Source: Paracoccaceae bacterium (GTDB taxonomy: Bacteria > Pseudomonadota > Alphaproteobacteria > Rhodobacterales > Rhodobacteraceae). From it: DNA of 44,434 bases. The position numbers were made by a program, and so were the translations under genes. Of this stretch, positions 1-7,496 are shown piece by piece. Numbering within the stretch: position 1 is the first letter of the stretch; each line of letters begins with the position of its first letter. Below the pieces are notes generated by a model. It saw nothing but the letters and a program-made list of their open reading frames with translations, ran no database searches and was not told the DNA's origin. Where the stretch lies: positions 1-44,434 of the forward strand of contig JABXIA010000077.1 in NCBI GenBank assembly GCA_013373325.1, written 5' to 3'.

Positions 1-80
1 CACGCCCAACGGGAGGAGGGGTTTTCGAATGAAAAACCTGACGACGGGCGGGAGAGCCCGCGGGAATGGGACCGCAAAAC
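1..80. other. Left edge, no firm gene
   Basis: No gene can be fixed here. A plus-strand frame entering from the left ends with TGA at 30-32 and could be the last residues of an upstream gene, but nine codons are too few to identify. A GGAGGAGG run at 12-19 precedes ATG 29-31, which overlaps that stop as ATGA. The frame it opens is only 28 codons long and runs into the terminator hairpin at 81-106, so I do not call it a gene. Confidence 0.2.
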
Positions 81-106
81 AAAAGGCGCCTCTGCGGGCG
101 CCTTTT
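81..106. terminator. Bidirectional rho-independent terminator
   Basis: A perfect 10-bp stem, AAAAGGCGCC (81-90) and GGCGCCTTTT (97-106), closes a 6-nt loop. The A and T tracts make the hairpin usable in both directions. It lies just beyond the stop of the minus-strand carboxypeptidase gene and would also end any plus-strand gene entering from the left. Confidence 0.85.
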
Positions 107-128
107 CTGATTTGACATGTCACCGCAC

Positions 129-1805
129 TCAGGACGGACCGATCGGTGCGCAGGTCACGTTGCGGGCGTTCAGGCGGCGGCAGGCCAGTTCCGCCTGCTC
201 CTGGCTCATGCCCAGGAAGTTTGCCTCGAACCCGCGGCGGGTCTTGGCGACTTTGCGCAGGGTGCCGTCGAGTGTTTCCAGCTCCGACAACGCGGTGCGC
301 AGCAGTACCTTCTCGGCCTGATAGCGGCTGGTATACAGCCCCACATTAACGCCCCAGTAGCGCCCGCCGGAGGTGGACAGGCGGGTCACGACGACAGGCT
401 CCGGCTCAGGGGCGGCTCCGGTCAGGCTGGCCGGGCGGGCCACGGGGCGCAGGCCGGTGAAGGGCACCTTCTGCACGGCCGCGAGGATGACTGGCTTTGC
501 TGTCTCTTCTGCTGGCTGCGGTTCGGCTTCCGCTTCGGCAAGGGCCACTGCAATGCTCTCGCGCAGGGCATCCCCCTGAACAAGGCTATCCGCACTGACG
601 GTCTGAACGTTCTCAATCTGCTCCTGCTGGCTGTCTGCCGCCGGGGGGGCTGCCGTTGCAGGCGCTGTTCCTTCGACGGCCCCGGCAGAGGCAACGGCTG
701 CAGCGAGGGGGGCATCTTCTTCAGGTTCGCTAACCGGTGTCTGCAGCGCTTCTTCGAGGGCGGCAACCAGAACCGGCGATTCGCTGGCGCCGGGGCGCGC
801 CTGGGGACGCAGGCTTGTGTTCACCTGGCCGCTCACCCGGAGGGTCTTGCCTGCCACGCCAGACGTGGACTCGTCACCGGCATCGGCAATCACTACTTTG
901 CCCGCTCCCTGATAGGCCGGCCGGCGCGGTTTGCGCAGCGCGGCGCGCGATGGCGCCCGGCGGAAGCCAAGATCCAGCAGTTCCGCCACCTTGGCATTGC
1001 GCGAGGCGGTGGATTTGCCGCCGAACACTGTGGCGATGATCCGTTCATTGCCGCGCTTGGCCGAGGCGACGAGGTTGAAGCCGGCAGCGCGGGTATAGCC
1101 GGTCTTGATCCCGTCGGCACCGCGGTAGGCGGCCAACAGGCGGCGGTTGGTATTGGGAACCTCGCGGATGCCGGCATGGGTCGAGCGGCGCGAGAACAGG
1201 TTGTAATACTCCGGGTAGTCATACAGCAGATGCCGCCCCAGAGTGGTCATGTCGCTGGCGGTCGACAGATGCCCGCTGGCGGTCAGCCCGTGGGCGTTCT
1301 TGAAGGTCGTGCGGCTCATCCCCAGCGCCTTGGCAGTGCGGTTCATCCGGCGGGCAAAGGCTGCCTCAGATCCGGACAGGGTCTCCCCGATCGCGGTGGC
1401 GGCGTCATTGGCGGACTTCACTGCTGCGGCGCGGATCAGATAGCGGAAAGCAATTTTCTGGCCCGCCTTCAGCCCCAGTTTCGACGGCGGCTCAGCGGCA
1501 GCATTCCGGCTGATCCGAACCTTGGTGTCCAGCGTTATCTCGCCGTTCCGCACTGCCTCAAAGGCGATGTAGAGCGTCATCATCTTTGTCAGCGATGCCG
1601 GATGCAGCCGGGTGTTGGCATTGCGCGAATGCAATACCTCGCCGGTGCGGGAGTCGATGACCATCGCCGCATAAGGCGCGGCCGCGGCCCGCTGCGGCTG
1701 AAACGCCACCGTAAAAACTGCCAAAAGAAACACCGCGGCTGCCCATAGGAACCGGGTACGGGAATACCGGCTGGACGCCGGACTTACCTGCGTGATCACT
1801 GCCAT
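129..1805 (-). CDS. D-alanyl-D-alanine carboxypeptidase with C-terminal SPOR domain
   Basis: Peptidase S11 (DacA/PBP5-like) enzyme that trims the terminal D-Ala from peptidoglycan pentapeptides in the periplasm. The 558-residue product has an N-terminal signal or anchor segment (about 19-43). The serine-enzyme motifs are SLTK (Ser71, Lys74), SAN (Ser131) and KTG (234-236). The catalytic part ends near residue 290. A low-complexity Ala/Glu/Pro linker of about 180 residues follows, and then a SPOR-like domain over roughly the last 80 residues, a module that in other proteins binds denuded glycan at the division septum. The ATG at 1805 has a good GAGG ribosome site 5 nt upstream. The architecture suggests a septum-targeted carboxypeptidase. 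The family is clear; dacA versus dacC naming is not resolvable. Confidence 0.92.
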   Translation of the reverse strand: MAVITQVSPASSRYSRTRFLWAAAVFLLAVFTVAFQPQRAAAAPYAAMVIDSRTGEVLHSRNANTRLHPASLTKMMTLYIAFEAVRNGEITLDTKVRISRNAAAEPPSKLGLKAGQKIAFRYLIRAAAVKSANDAATAIGETLSGSEAAFARRMNRTAKALGMSRTTFKNAHGLTASGHLSTASDMTTLGRHLLYDYPEYYNLFSRRSTHAGIREVPNTNRRLLAAYRGADGIKTGYTRAAGFNLVASAKRGNERIIATVFGGKSTASRNAKVAELLDLGFRRAPSRAALRKPRRPAYQGAGKVVIADAGDESTSGVAGKTLRVSGQVNTSLRPQARPGASESPVLVAALEEALQTPVSEPEEDAPLAAAVASAGAVEGTAPATAAPPAADSQQEQIENVQTVSADSLVQGDALRESIAVALAEAEAEPQPAEETAKPVILAAVQKVPFTGLRPVARPASLTGAAPEPEPVVVTRLSTSGGRYWGVNVGLYTSRYQAEKVLLRTALSELETLDGTLRKVAKTRRGFEANFLGMSQEQAELACRRLNARNVTCAPIGPS

Positions 1806-2065
1806 GTTTGCCTCGTGCCGCCGGTTTTCCGGCTGACGTTTTTGCCTGTGTCAAAAAGCGTAACACAGGGTTTACGAGGAATAAACAGGCGCGAATGCGC
1901 GCTTTTGGGCGCTTCGGCCAAACTGTGCCGGCATCTTGTGTGCGGACCAAGGTTAGCCGCTAGATGCGGCAAGTCCTAACGAAATGTTATCAAAAAAAGT
2001 TGCCTCTGCGGCCGGGAACAGCGGCTGGAGGCGCTTGCCGGGAGAGCTTTGACAGGTTTATCCGG
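1806..2065. promoter_or_regulatory. 260-bp gap upstream of the carboxypeptidase gene
   Basis: This non-coding stretch must hold the promoter of the minus-strand carboxypeptidase gene. It contains a perfect 7-bp inverted repeat, CCTGTGT (1845-1851) and ACACAGG (1863-1869), centred about 50 nt upstream of the start codon. The repeat could be an operator or a leader hairpin. I see no convincing pair of -35 and -10 boxes and no further reading frame of quality. Confidence 0.4.
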
Positions 2066-2392
2066 TCATCCGCCGTGGAAATTGGTTACATAGAACGGGG
2101 TGGAATAGCTCAGGCCAAGGGAAAACTCGCAAGGCTGATGCAACCGCGCCTTGATGCGGGATTCGAGATCCGCCAGCAGTGACCTGGAAAAGGCTTCATC
2201 CCGGTGAGGCTTGGTCAGCAGGGCGACGCTGATGGTGATATGCGAGTGGTGGTACTGGCCGGCAGGGTAGGCGCGGCCCTTGCAGGCACCCGCGCCGCTG
2301 TCGTGTTCCAGTATGACCGTTTCGATTTCGGCAAGGATGGCCTTTGCATCGATATCCAGGTCGCTGGAGTACTTCAATTCTGCATGGGGCAT
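2066..2392 (-). CDS. 5-carboxymethyl-2-hydroxymuconate isomerase family protein
   Basis: A 108-residue protein of the CHMI family in the tautomerase superfamily. In the homoprotocatechuate pathway such enzymes isomerise 5-carboxymethyl-2-hydroxymuconate, using the N-terminal proline freed after Met removal as general base. The product begins MPHAELKYS, so Pro2 is present, and its length fits the family (about 110-130). No other homoprotocatechuate gene lies nearby, so the true substrate is uncertain. It follows the HAD gene on the same strand after 43 nt and is probably co-transcribed with it. An AAAGGAG ribosome site lies about 11 nt before the ATG. Confidence 0.8.
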   Translation of the reverse strand: MPHAELKYSSDLDIDAKAILAEIETVILEHDSGAGACKGRAYPAGQYHHSHITISVALLTKPHRDEAFSRSLLADLESRIKARLHQPCEFSLGLSYSTPFYVTNFHGG

Positions 2393-2435
2393 GTATCCGG
2401 GGCTCCTTTGGAGTTTGCCGAAGGAATAACGCCGC

Positions 2436-3149
2436 TCAGTCCAGGCTGTCCACCAGATCCGCCAGCCCGCCCAGATCGGCGATCTCCGTGTACCGCGGAC
2501 TATGTTCGGGGGCTTCGGCGTGCTCGACCTCCCAGATCAGCCCGTGCGGCACATAGGTGCCCCAGCCGCCGGCCTCGATCACCGGCACCACGTCGGTCCG
2601 CATGGAGTTGCCGACCATCATCGCGCGTTCTGCGCCGTCGCCATGGCGGGTGAAGATGTCCAGATAGACCTCCGGCGTCTTCTCCGACACGACCTCAACA
2701 CCATCGAACAGCTCGCCCAGGCCGGACTGCGCCAGCTTTCGCTCCTGATCCAGCAGGTCGCCCTTGGTGATCAGCACCACCTTGTACCGGCCTGCAACGG
2801 ACTCCACTGCCTCCCGCGCATGGGGCAGCAGTTCGATCGGGTAGGACAGCATCATCTGTCCCGCGGTGATCAGCTCCTTGATGACTGCTGCAGGCACCCG
2901 CTCGCCGGTCACTTCGATCGCGGTTTCGATCATCGACAGGGTGAACCCCTTCACCCCGTAACCATAACGCCCGAGATTGCGCTTTTCGGCGTCCAGCAGC
3001 TGGCGCTCCAGCTGTTCGGGGCCGACATCCGCAGGCGTGTGATCCTGCAGCAATTCAGCAAACCGCTCCTGCGTCACGCGGAAGAACCGTTCGTTGTGCC
3101 AGAGGGTATCATCGGCATCAAAGCCGATTGTTGTCAAATTAGGTGTCAA
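2436..3149 (-). CDS. HAD family hydrolase
   Basis: Haloacid dehalogenase-superfamily phosphatase-like protein of 237 residues. Motif I is DADDT (nucleophile Asp11, acid Asp13). Motif II lies in VVLITKGD, a motif III lysine in SEKTPEVY, and motif IV is GNSMRTD, where the usual GDS is GNS. An alpha-helical cap lies between motifs I and II, as in subfamily I. The substrate is unknown. The start is a TTG at 3149, with purine-rich AGAGGAAAAGAG about 15 nt upstream. A second TTG at 3137 would also keep motif I. No ATG lies between the upstream stop and motif I. The gene is divergent from clpS and leads into the CHMI-like gene. Confidence 0.82.
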   Translation of the reverse strand: MTPNLTTIGFDADDTLWHNERFFRVTQERFAELLQDHTPADVGPEQLERQLLDAEKRNLGRYGYGVKGFTLSMIETAIEVTGERVPAAVIKELITAGQMMLSYPIELLPHAREAVESVAGRYKVVLITKGDLLDQERKLAQSGLGELFDGVEVVSEKTPEVYLDIFTRHGDGAERAMMVGNSMRTDVVPVIEAGGWGTYVPHGLIWEVEHAEAPEHSPRYTEIADLGGLADLVDSLD

Positions 3150-3184
3150 TCTGCCGGTCTCAGTCTCTTTTCCTCTACGCTATA

Positions 3185-3201
3185 GACGCTATATAAGCGT
3201 C
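3185..3201. promoter_or_regulatory. Inverted repeat with TATA core upstream of clpS
   Basis: The 6-bp arms GACGCT (3185-3190) and AGCGTC (3196-3201) flank ATATA, so a TATATA/TATAAG -10-like sequence sits inside a palindrome 37 nt before the proposed clpS start. It could be the clpS promoter overlapped by an operator. No matching -35 box is obvious. Confidence 0.4.
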
Positions 3202-3237
3202 ACAGTTAATTCCACGTATCACTGGATCAAATTGCCT

Positions 3238-3579
3238 ATGCCGCTGCTGCCGACAATGATGACCGATCATTCTGACGACGACACGGAATCCGGCGTTCTG
3301 ACCAAGACGCGGCCCAAGACCAAGCGTCCGCCGCGCTACAAGGTGCTGCTGCTGAACGACGACTACACCCCGATGGAATTCGTGGTGATGGTGCTGGAAC
3401 GCTTCTTTGGCATGACTCACGCGCAGGCGTTTGAGATCATGCTGACGGTGCACAAGAAGGGCGTTGCCGTGGTCGGAGTGTTCAGCCATGAGGTGGCGGA
3501 AACCAAGGTGGGCCAGGTGATGGATTTCGCCCGCCGCCACCAGCACCCGCTGCAGTGCACCATGGAAAAAGAAGAATAA
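3238..3579 (+). CDS. clpS: ATP-dependent Clp protease adaptor ClpS
   Basis: ClpS binds the N-terminal domain of ClpA and delivers N-degron substrates to ClpAP. The core motif [13 protein letters not shown] and the following [10 protein letters not shown] stretch form the N-degron binding pocket and are both present. The 113-residue product is normal for an alphaproteobacterial ClpS, with a variable acidic, disordered first 30 residues. The start is ambiguous: ATG 3238 is used here, while ATG 3256 or 3259 (giving MMTDHSD or MTDHSD) is equally plausible because none has a clear ribosome site. No clpA is adjacent. The RsmC-like gene follows 12 nt downstream and may be co-transcribed. Confidence 0.93.
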   Translation: MPLLPTMMTDHSDDDTESGVLTKTRPKTKRPPRYKVLLLNDDYTPMEFVVMVLERFFGMTHAQAFEIMLTVHKKGVAVVGVFSHEVAETKVGQVMDFARRHQHPLQCTMEKEE

Positions 3580-3591
3580 AGAGGCCCTTAG

Positions 3592-4581
3592 ATGTCCGTA
3601 CGCTTGTCCCTGGCCGCCCAATCGGGCGGCTTTGCTGTGCCTGCCGAGGGCCGCATTGCCGTGTTCCACCCGCGCAGCGAACACGATCTGTCGGTGCTGC
3701 CCAAGGAGCAGGTTCTGGTCATCCAGCCGTTCCGCCCGGACCATGATCATTTCGCCGGGCAGGGGTTCACCTGCGCACCCGCACTGGAAGCCGGAGCGCA
3801 ATACGCCGCCGCCGTCGTCTTCCTGCCGCGGGCCAAGGCGCTGGCCCGGATGCTGGTGGCACAGGCCGCCGCTGCCACCGCGGGGCAGGTGCTGATCGAC
3901 GGCGCCAAGACCGAAGGGATCGATTCGGTGCTGAAGGATCTGCGTAAGCGCTGCACGCCCTCCGCGCCGGTCTCCAAGGCTCATGGCAAGGTGTTCTGGA
4001 TCGAGGGCGGCACCGATCTGTCCGATTGGCTGCCCGATGGCCCGCAACAGGTTGAGGGGTTCATCACTGCCCCGGGCGTGTTCTCGGCTGATGGCATCGA
4101 CCCGGCCTCCCGGATGCTGGCGGCGGCACTGCCGCAAAAACTGGGCCGTTGCGTGGCGGATCTTGGCGCCGGCTGGGGCTATCTCTCGGCGCAGGTGCTG
4201 AAACATGAGGGCGTCGAAGACCTGCATCTGGTTGAGGCCGACCATGCCGCACTGGCCTGTGCCCGCCTGAATGCAGCGGATCCGCGGTCGCATTTCCACT
4301 GGGCGGATGCCCGGACATGGAAGGCGCCGGGTGTGGTGAGCACTGTGGTGATGAACCCGCCGTTCCACAGCGGCCGCGCCGCGGAGCCTGCGCTCGGGCA
4401 GGCCTTCATCGCTGCGGCGGCCTCCATGCTGGCCGCCAGCGGCAGCCTGTGGATGGTGGCCAACCGGCACCTGCCGTATGAGACAGCGCTGGCGGAAAAA
4501 TTCGCCCTGGTGCGCGAGGAGGGCGGCGACAACCGCTTCAAAATCCTGCATGCGGCCAAGCCGAAACGCGGGCGCAAGTAA
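3592..4581 (+). CDS. RsmC-like class I SAM-dependent methyltransferase
   Basis: A 329-residue protein that resembles RsmC/RlmG, which methylate guanine N2 in 16S or 23S rRNA. The N-terminal half (about 1-165) is a degenerate methyltransferase-like RNA-recognition domain. The C-terminal half carries the SAM site DLGAGWGYLS (motif I) and the NPPFHSG catalytic motif typical of N2-guanine and related amino methyltransferases. The ATG at 3592 follows clpS closely, with an AGAGG-like ribosome site. Whether it targets 16S G1207 cannot be told from sequence. Confidence 0.85.
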   Translation: MSVRLSLAAQSGGFAVPAEGRIAVFHPRSEHDLSVLPKEQVLVIQPFRPDHDHFAGQGFTCAPALEAGAQYAAAVVFLPRAKALARMLVAQAAAATAGQVLIDGAKTEGIDSVLKDLRKRCTPSAPVSKAHGKVFWIEGGTDLSDWLPDGPQQVEGFITAPGVFSADGIDPASRMLAAALPQKLGRCVADLGAGWGYLSAQVLKHEGVEDLHLVEADHAALACARLNAADPRSHFHWADARTWKAPGVVSTVVMNPPFHSGRAAEPALGQAFIAAAASMLAASGSLWMVANRHLPYETALAEKFALVREEGGDNRFKILHAAKPKRGRK

Positions 4582-4665
4582 CCGCGCGCGCGGCGCAATG
4601 GCGGTTTCCAAACCGGCAGGCGCGGTCTAACCTGCGGGCCAAATGCCATAGGGGAGCACCCTTTC

Positions 4666-5472
4666 ATGTCCTTTTCCATTTCCGGAAAGACTGCCATCGT
4701 AACCGGCGCCGCCAGCGGCATCGGACTGGCGATCGGCAAGCAGTTCGCCGATGCCGGCGCCAATGTGATGTTTGCCGACATGCACGAAGCCCAGCTGGTT
4801 GATGAGCTGGGAGAGCAGGCCGACGAAAGCAATATCCGCTATTTTGCCGGCGATCTGCGCGAGCGGCTGACCATTGCCAACCTGCTGTCGGCCACCATCG
4901 ACGCCTTTGACGATATCGACATTCTGGTCAACGGCGCGCGGCAGGTGGTGGCGACCGACGCACTGGACCCTCAGGACGAGACTCTGGATCAGCTCCTGAA
5001 CCAAAGCCTGCTGCCGTCGGTGCGCTTGTCCCAGCAGGTTGCCAAGCGGATGATCAAGCGGGGCGAAGAGCGTGAGGACAGCGACAGCCCGCTCGGCACC
5101 ATCATCAACCTGTCATCGATTGCGGCCCGCCGCACCCACCCGGAACTGATGGCCTATTCGGTGGCCTCTGCCGCGCTGGACCAGGTCACGCGATCCTTGG
5201 CGGTGGCGCTGGCGCCGCACCGGATCCGGGTCAATTCAATTGCCTTCGGATCGGTGATGAGCGCCTCAATGCAGGAAACCCTCAGGGAAAACCGCAGCTT
5301 CCGCCAGGACATCGAGGCGCACACGCCGCTGGGCCGGGTGGCCTCTCCGACGGAACTGACAGAGACAGCCCAGTATCTGGCTTCTGACGCCTCAGGGTTC
5401 ATGACCGGGCAGGTGCTCACGCTGGATGGCGGCCGCACCCTGCTGGATCCGGTCTCCGCACCGATGCACTGA
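4666..5472 (+). CDS. SDR family oxidoreductase lacking the catalytic lysine
   Basis: Short-chain dehydrogenase/reductase of 268 residues. The NAD(P) glycine motif TGAASGIG (13-20) and the active-site serine region (Ser150/151) are present, and the C-terminal region with VLTLDGG is normal. The catalytic YxxxK is YSVAS: Tyr164 is kept but the lysine position is Ser168. The NNAG motif is also altered, to VNGAR. The protein may therefore be a weak or non-oxidoreductase member. The ATG has GGGGAG about 9 nt upstream. The hemF gene starts 12 nt after the stop, so the two are probably one transcript. Confidence 0.85.
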   Translation: MSFSISGKTAIVTGAASGIGLAIGKQFADAGANVMFADMHEAQLVDELGEQADESNIRYFAGDLRERLTIANLLSATIDAFDDIDILVNGARQVVATDALDPQDETLDQLLNQSLLPSVRLSQQVAKRMIKRGEEREDSDSPLGTIINLSSIAARRTHPELMAYSVASAALDQVTRSLAVALAPHRIRVNSIAFGSVMSASMQETLRENRSFRQDIEAHTPLGRVASPTELTETAQYLASDASGFMTGQVLTLDGGRTLLDPVSAPMH

Positions 5473-5484
5473 TTGGACTGACCA

Positions 5485-6378
5485 TTGACTGCTGAAATGA
5501 AAGAAGAAAAAATCCGGGCGGCTGCCTGGTTCCGGGAATTGCGCGACCAGATCGTTGCGGCCTTTGAGGCGCTGGAGGACAGCCATGCCGAGGGTCCGTT
5601 TGCGGAAATGAACCCGGGCCGGTTTGACGTGACCGAAACCAAGCGCACCTCGGACGACGGTTCCGATGCGGGCGGCGGACTGATGAGCGTGATGCGCGGC
5701 GGCCGGGTTTTCGAGAAGGTTGGCGTCAACATTTCAGAGGTCTACGGCACCCTGGGCGAACGCGCGCAGGCCGCGATGGCGGCGCGCAAGGGCATTCCCG
5801 GGATGAAGGATGATCCGCGCTTTTGGGCCTCCGGCATTTCGCTGGTTGCCCATATGCGCAACCCGCATGTGCCCGCCGTGCACATGAACACCCGGATGTT
5901 CTGGACCCCGCACGCCTGGTGGTTCGGTGGCGGCTCGGATCTCAATCCCTGCATCGAATACGCAGAAGACACCGCGCATTTTCATGAAACGCAGAAACTG
6001 CATCTGGATCCCCATGGGGCAGAGCATTATCCGCGGCTCAAGGAATGGGCGGATGAGTATTTCTACATCCCCCACCGCAAGCGCGCCCGCGGGGTTGGCG
6101 GCATCTTCATGGACGACCAGAGCTCCGGCGATTGGGTCGCGGATTTTGCCCTGACCCGGGACATCGGCCGCGCTTTCCTGCCGGCCTTCGTGCCGCTGGT
6201 CGAAAAGCGCCGGGTGCAGGACTACTCCGAGGCCGACAAGGACGCCCAACTGATCCACCGCGGCCTCTATGCGGAATACAATCTGGTCTACGACCGCGGC
6301 ACCAAGTTCGGGCTGGAAACCGGCCATGATGCAAATGCGGTGCTGATGAGCCTGCCGCCCCTGGCCAAATGGGTCTGA
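5485..6378 (+). CDS. hemF: Oxygen-dependent coproporphyrinogen III oxidase
   Basis: HemF oxidatively decarboxylates two propionates of coproporphyrinogen III to vinyls, giving protoporphyrinogen IX with O2 as electron acceptor in the cytosol. The 297-residue product has the family signature VHMNTRMFW and the Gly-rich FGGGSDLNP region, and full length agrees with the family. The start given is TTG 5485; ATG 5497 (MKEEKIRA) is an alternative four codons later, and neither has a strong ribosome site. It lies 12 nt after the SDR gene and is followed by a clear terminator. The window also carries hemC and hemE, so several haem steps cluster loosely here. Confidence 0.95.
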   Translation: MTAEMKEEKIRAAAWFRELRDQIVAAFEALEDSHAEGPFAEMNPGRFDVTETKRTSDDGSDAGGGLMSVMRGGRVFEKVGVNISEVYGTLGERAQAAMAARKGIPGMKDDPRFWASGISLVAHMRNPHVPAVHMNTRMFWTPHAWWFGGGSDLNPCIEYAEDTAHFHETQKLHLDPHGAEHYPRLKEWADEYFYIPHRKRARGVGGIFMDDQSSGDWVADFALTRDIGRAFLPAFVPLVEKRRVQDYSEADKDAQLIHRGLYAEYNLVYDRGTKFGLETGHDANAVLMSLPPLAKWV

Positions 6379-6400
6379 CCCGACCTTTCTGAAACAGCAG

Positions 6401-6428
6401 CGCGCCGCCCCAAAGCGGCGCGTTTTTT
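6401..6428 (+). terminator. Rho-independent terminator after hemF
   Basis: A perfect 8-bp GC stem, CGCGCCGC (6401-6408) and GCGGCGCG (6415-6422), closes a 6-nt loop and is followed directly by six T residues. It ends the SDR-hemF transcript. Confidence 0.92.
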
Positions 6429-6553
6429 CTTGCGGCGGATTTACGCTGATCTGCGCCCTTTGGGGCGCGACTTTGCGCTGCCCTGCGCTAAGATGAAACT
6501 CAACAGGCAAAGAAAAGAGCAGTTGTAACGAAGCGAGGCAGGGAGCACATCAC

Positions 6554-7369
6554 ATGCGCAGACTGGTTCTTGGGGCATTGGCACTGGCGTTGGCTGCAGG
6601 ATGCGGCGGGCCGCCGGAAAGGGATGCCGGCGCGACGGCGGTCACCCGCACCGAACCCGCCAATGCGCGGCTGGCCGGGCTGTCCACCTATCCCCGCTTC
6701 GGCGACCGCGACCCGCATAACTGGGACGGGCGCAAACCCTGGTCCTACCCGGTGCACGGTATTGACGTCTCGCGCTATCAGGGTGCCATAGACTGGCGCA
6801 CGGTGCGCCGCTCCGGCGTGTCCTTTGCCTATATCAAGGCAACCGAAGGCGGCGACCACATTGATGCCAAGTTCCGCGACAACTGGCGTGGTGCCCGCGC
6901 GGCTGGCATGAAACGCGGCGCCTATCACTATTACTATTTCTGCCGGCCGGCGGCAGAGCAGGCGCGCTGGTTCATCCGCAACGTGCCAAAGGACGCAAAC
7001 GCGCTGCCGCCGGTGCTAGACATGGAATGGAACCACCGCTCCCGCACCTGCCGCACGCGGCCTGACGGTGCCACGGTCCGGGCCGAGGCGCGCAAGTTCC
7101 TGAACATCCTGGAACGGCACTACGGCAAGCGCCCGGTGATCTATACGACAGTGGATTTCTACCGCGACACTGGCATCGGGCGGCTCAGCGGCACCGAATT
7201 CTGGCTGCGCTCCGTCGCGGGCCACCCGCAAAAGGTCTACCCGGGCAAGGCTTGGAGCTTCTGGCAGTATTCCGGCACCGGTGAGGTGCCAGGGGTGGCG
7301 GGCGACGTCGATCTCAACACCTTCCGCGGCAGCCCGGAAAGCTGGCTGAGGTGGTCCGGGCAGATCTAA
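6554..7369 (+). CDS. GH25 family lysozyme, lipoprotein
   Basis: Glycoside hydrolase family 25 (muramidase) fold, predicted to cleave the MurNAc-GlcNAc bond of peptidoglycan. The 271-residue product starts with a lipoprotein signal ending in the lipobox LAAGC (Cys about 17), so it is likely anchored in a periplasm-facing membrane leaflet. The GH25 core begins at GIDVSRYQG, includes YIKATEG, and carries the catalytic Asp/Glu pair in VLDMEW. It is a single-domain enzyme without recognisable wall-binding repeats. The ATG at 6554 has a GGGAG ribosome site 8 nt upstream. It stands alone between two terminator-like structures. Role: probably cell-wall remodelling, since no phage genes are nearby. 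Confidence 0.9.
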   Translation: MRRLVLGALALALAAGCGGPPERDAGATAVTRTEPANARLAGLSTYPRFGDRDPHNWDGRKPWSYPVHGIDVSRYQGAIDWRTVRRSGVSFAYIKATEGGDHIDAKFRDNWRGARAAGMKRGAYHYYYFCRPAAEQARWFIRNVPKDANALPPVLDMEWNHRSRTCRTRPDGATVRAEARKFLNILERHYGKRPVIYTTVDFYRDTGIGRLSGTEFWLRSVAGHPQKVYPGKAWSFWQYSGTGEVPGVAGDVDLNTFRGSPESWLRWSGQI

Positions 7370-7377
7370 AGCCAACC

Positions 7378-7496
7378 AGGGGGCATTGCCCCCTCGCGCC
7401 ATCGGCGCTCACCCCCAGGATATTTTCAGCCAGATGAAGAATGGATCCTTATTTCATCTGGCCTTAATTATCCCGGAGCGCGAGGCAGAGCCTCGC
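7378..7496. repeat. Composite intergenic hairpin element (three inverted repeats)
   Basis: Between the convergent GH25 and hemC genes lie three stem-loops in series. AGGGGGCA/TGCCCCCT (7378-7394) is the first. The second is a long imperfect inverted repeat with 24-nt arms 7415-7438 and 7453-7476, matching at 19 positions and built around CAGATGAA/TTCATCTG. The third is GCGAGGC/GCCTCGC (7480-7486 and 7490-7496), which touches the hemC stop. I recall ATATTT...GATGAA-type intergenic elements as frequent in Rhodobacteraceae, so this is probably a copy of such a family that may serve as a bidirectional terminator. Confidence 0.6.

Noticed and set aside
29-115. 28-codon frame with GGAGGAGG before its ATG
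   Set aside because: It runs through a terminator hairpin, has no recognisable features and is too short to support.
117-1748. Long plus-strand open frame of 543 codons antisense to the carboxypeptidase
   Set aside because: Composition is Gly/Arg/Ala/Cys-rich with no family pattern. High GC leaves long antisense frames; the minus-strand gene has full motifs.
3175-4611. Long minus-strand frame (478 codons) over clpS and the RsmC-like gene
   Set aside because: It is a shadow of two clearly recognised plus-strand genes with conserved motifs.
6554-7369. Prophage endolysin reading of the GH25 gene
   Set aside because: A lipoprotein signal is present and no phage genes are nearby.
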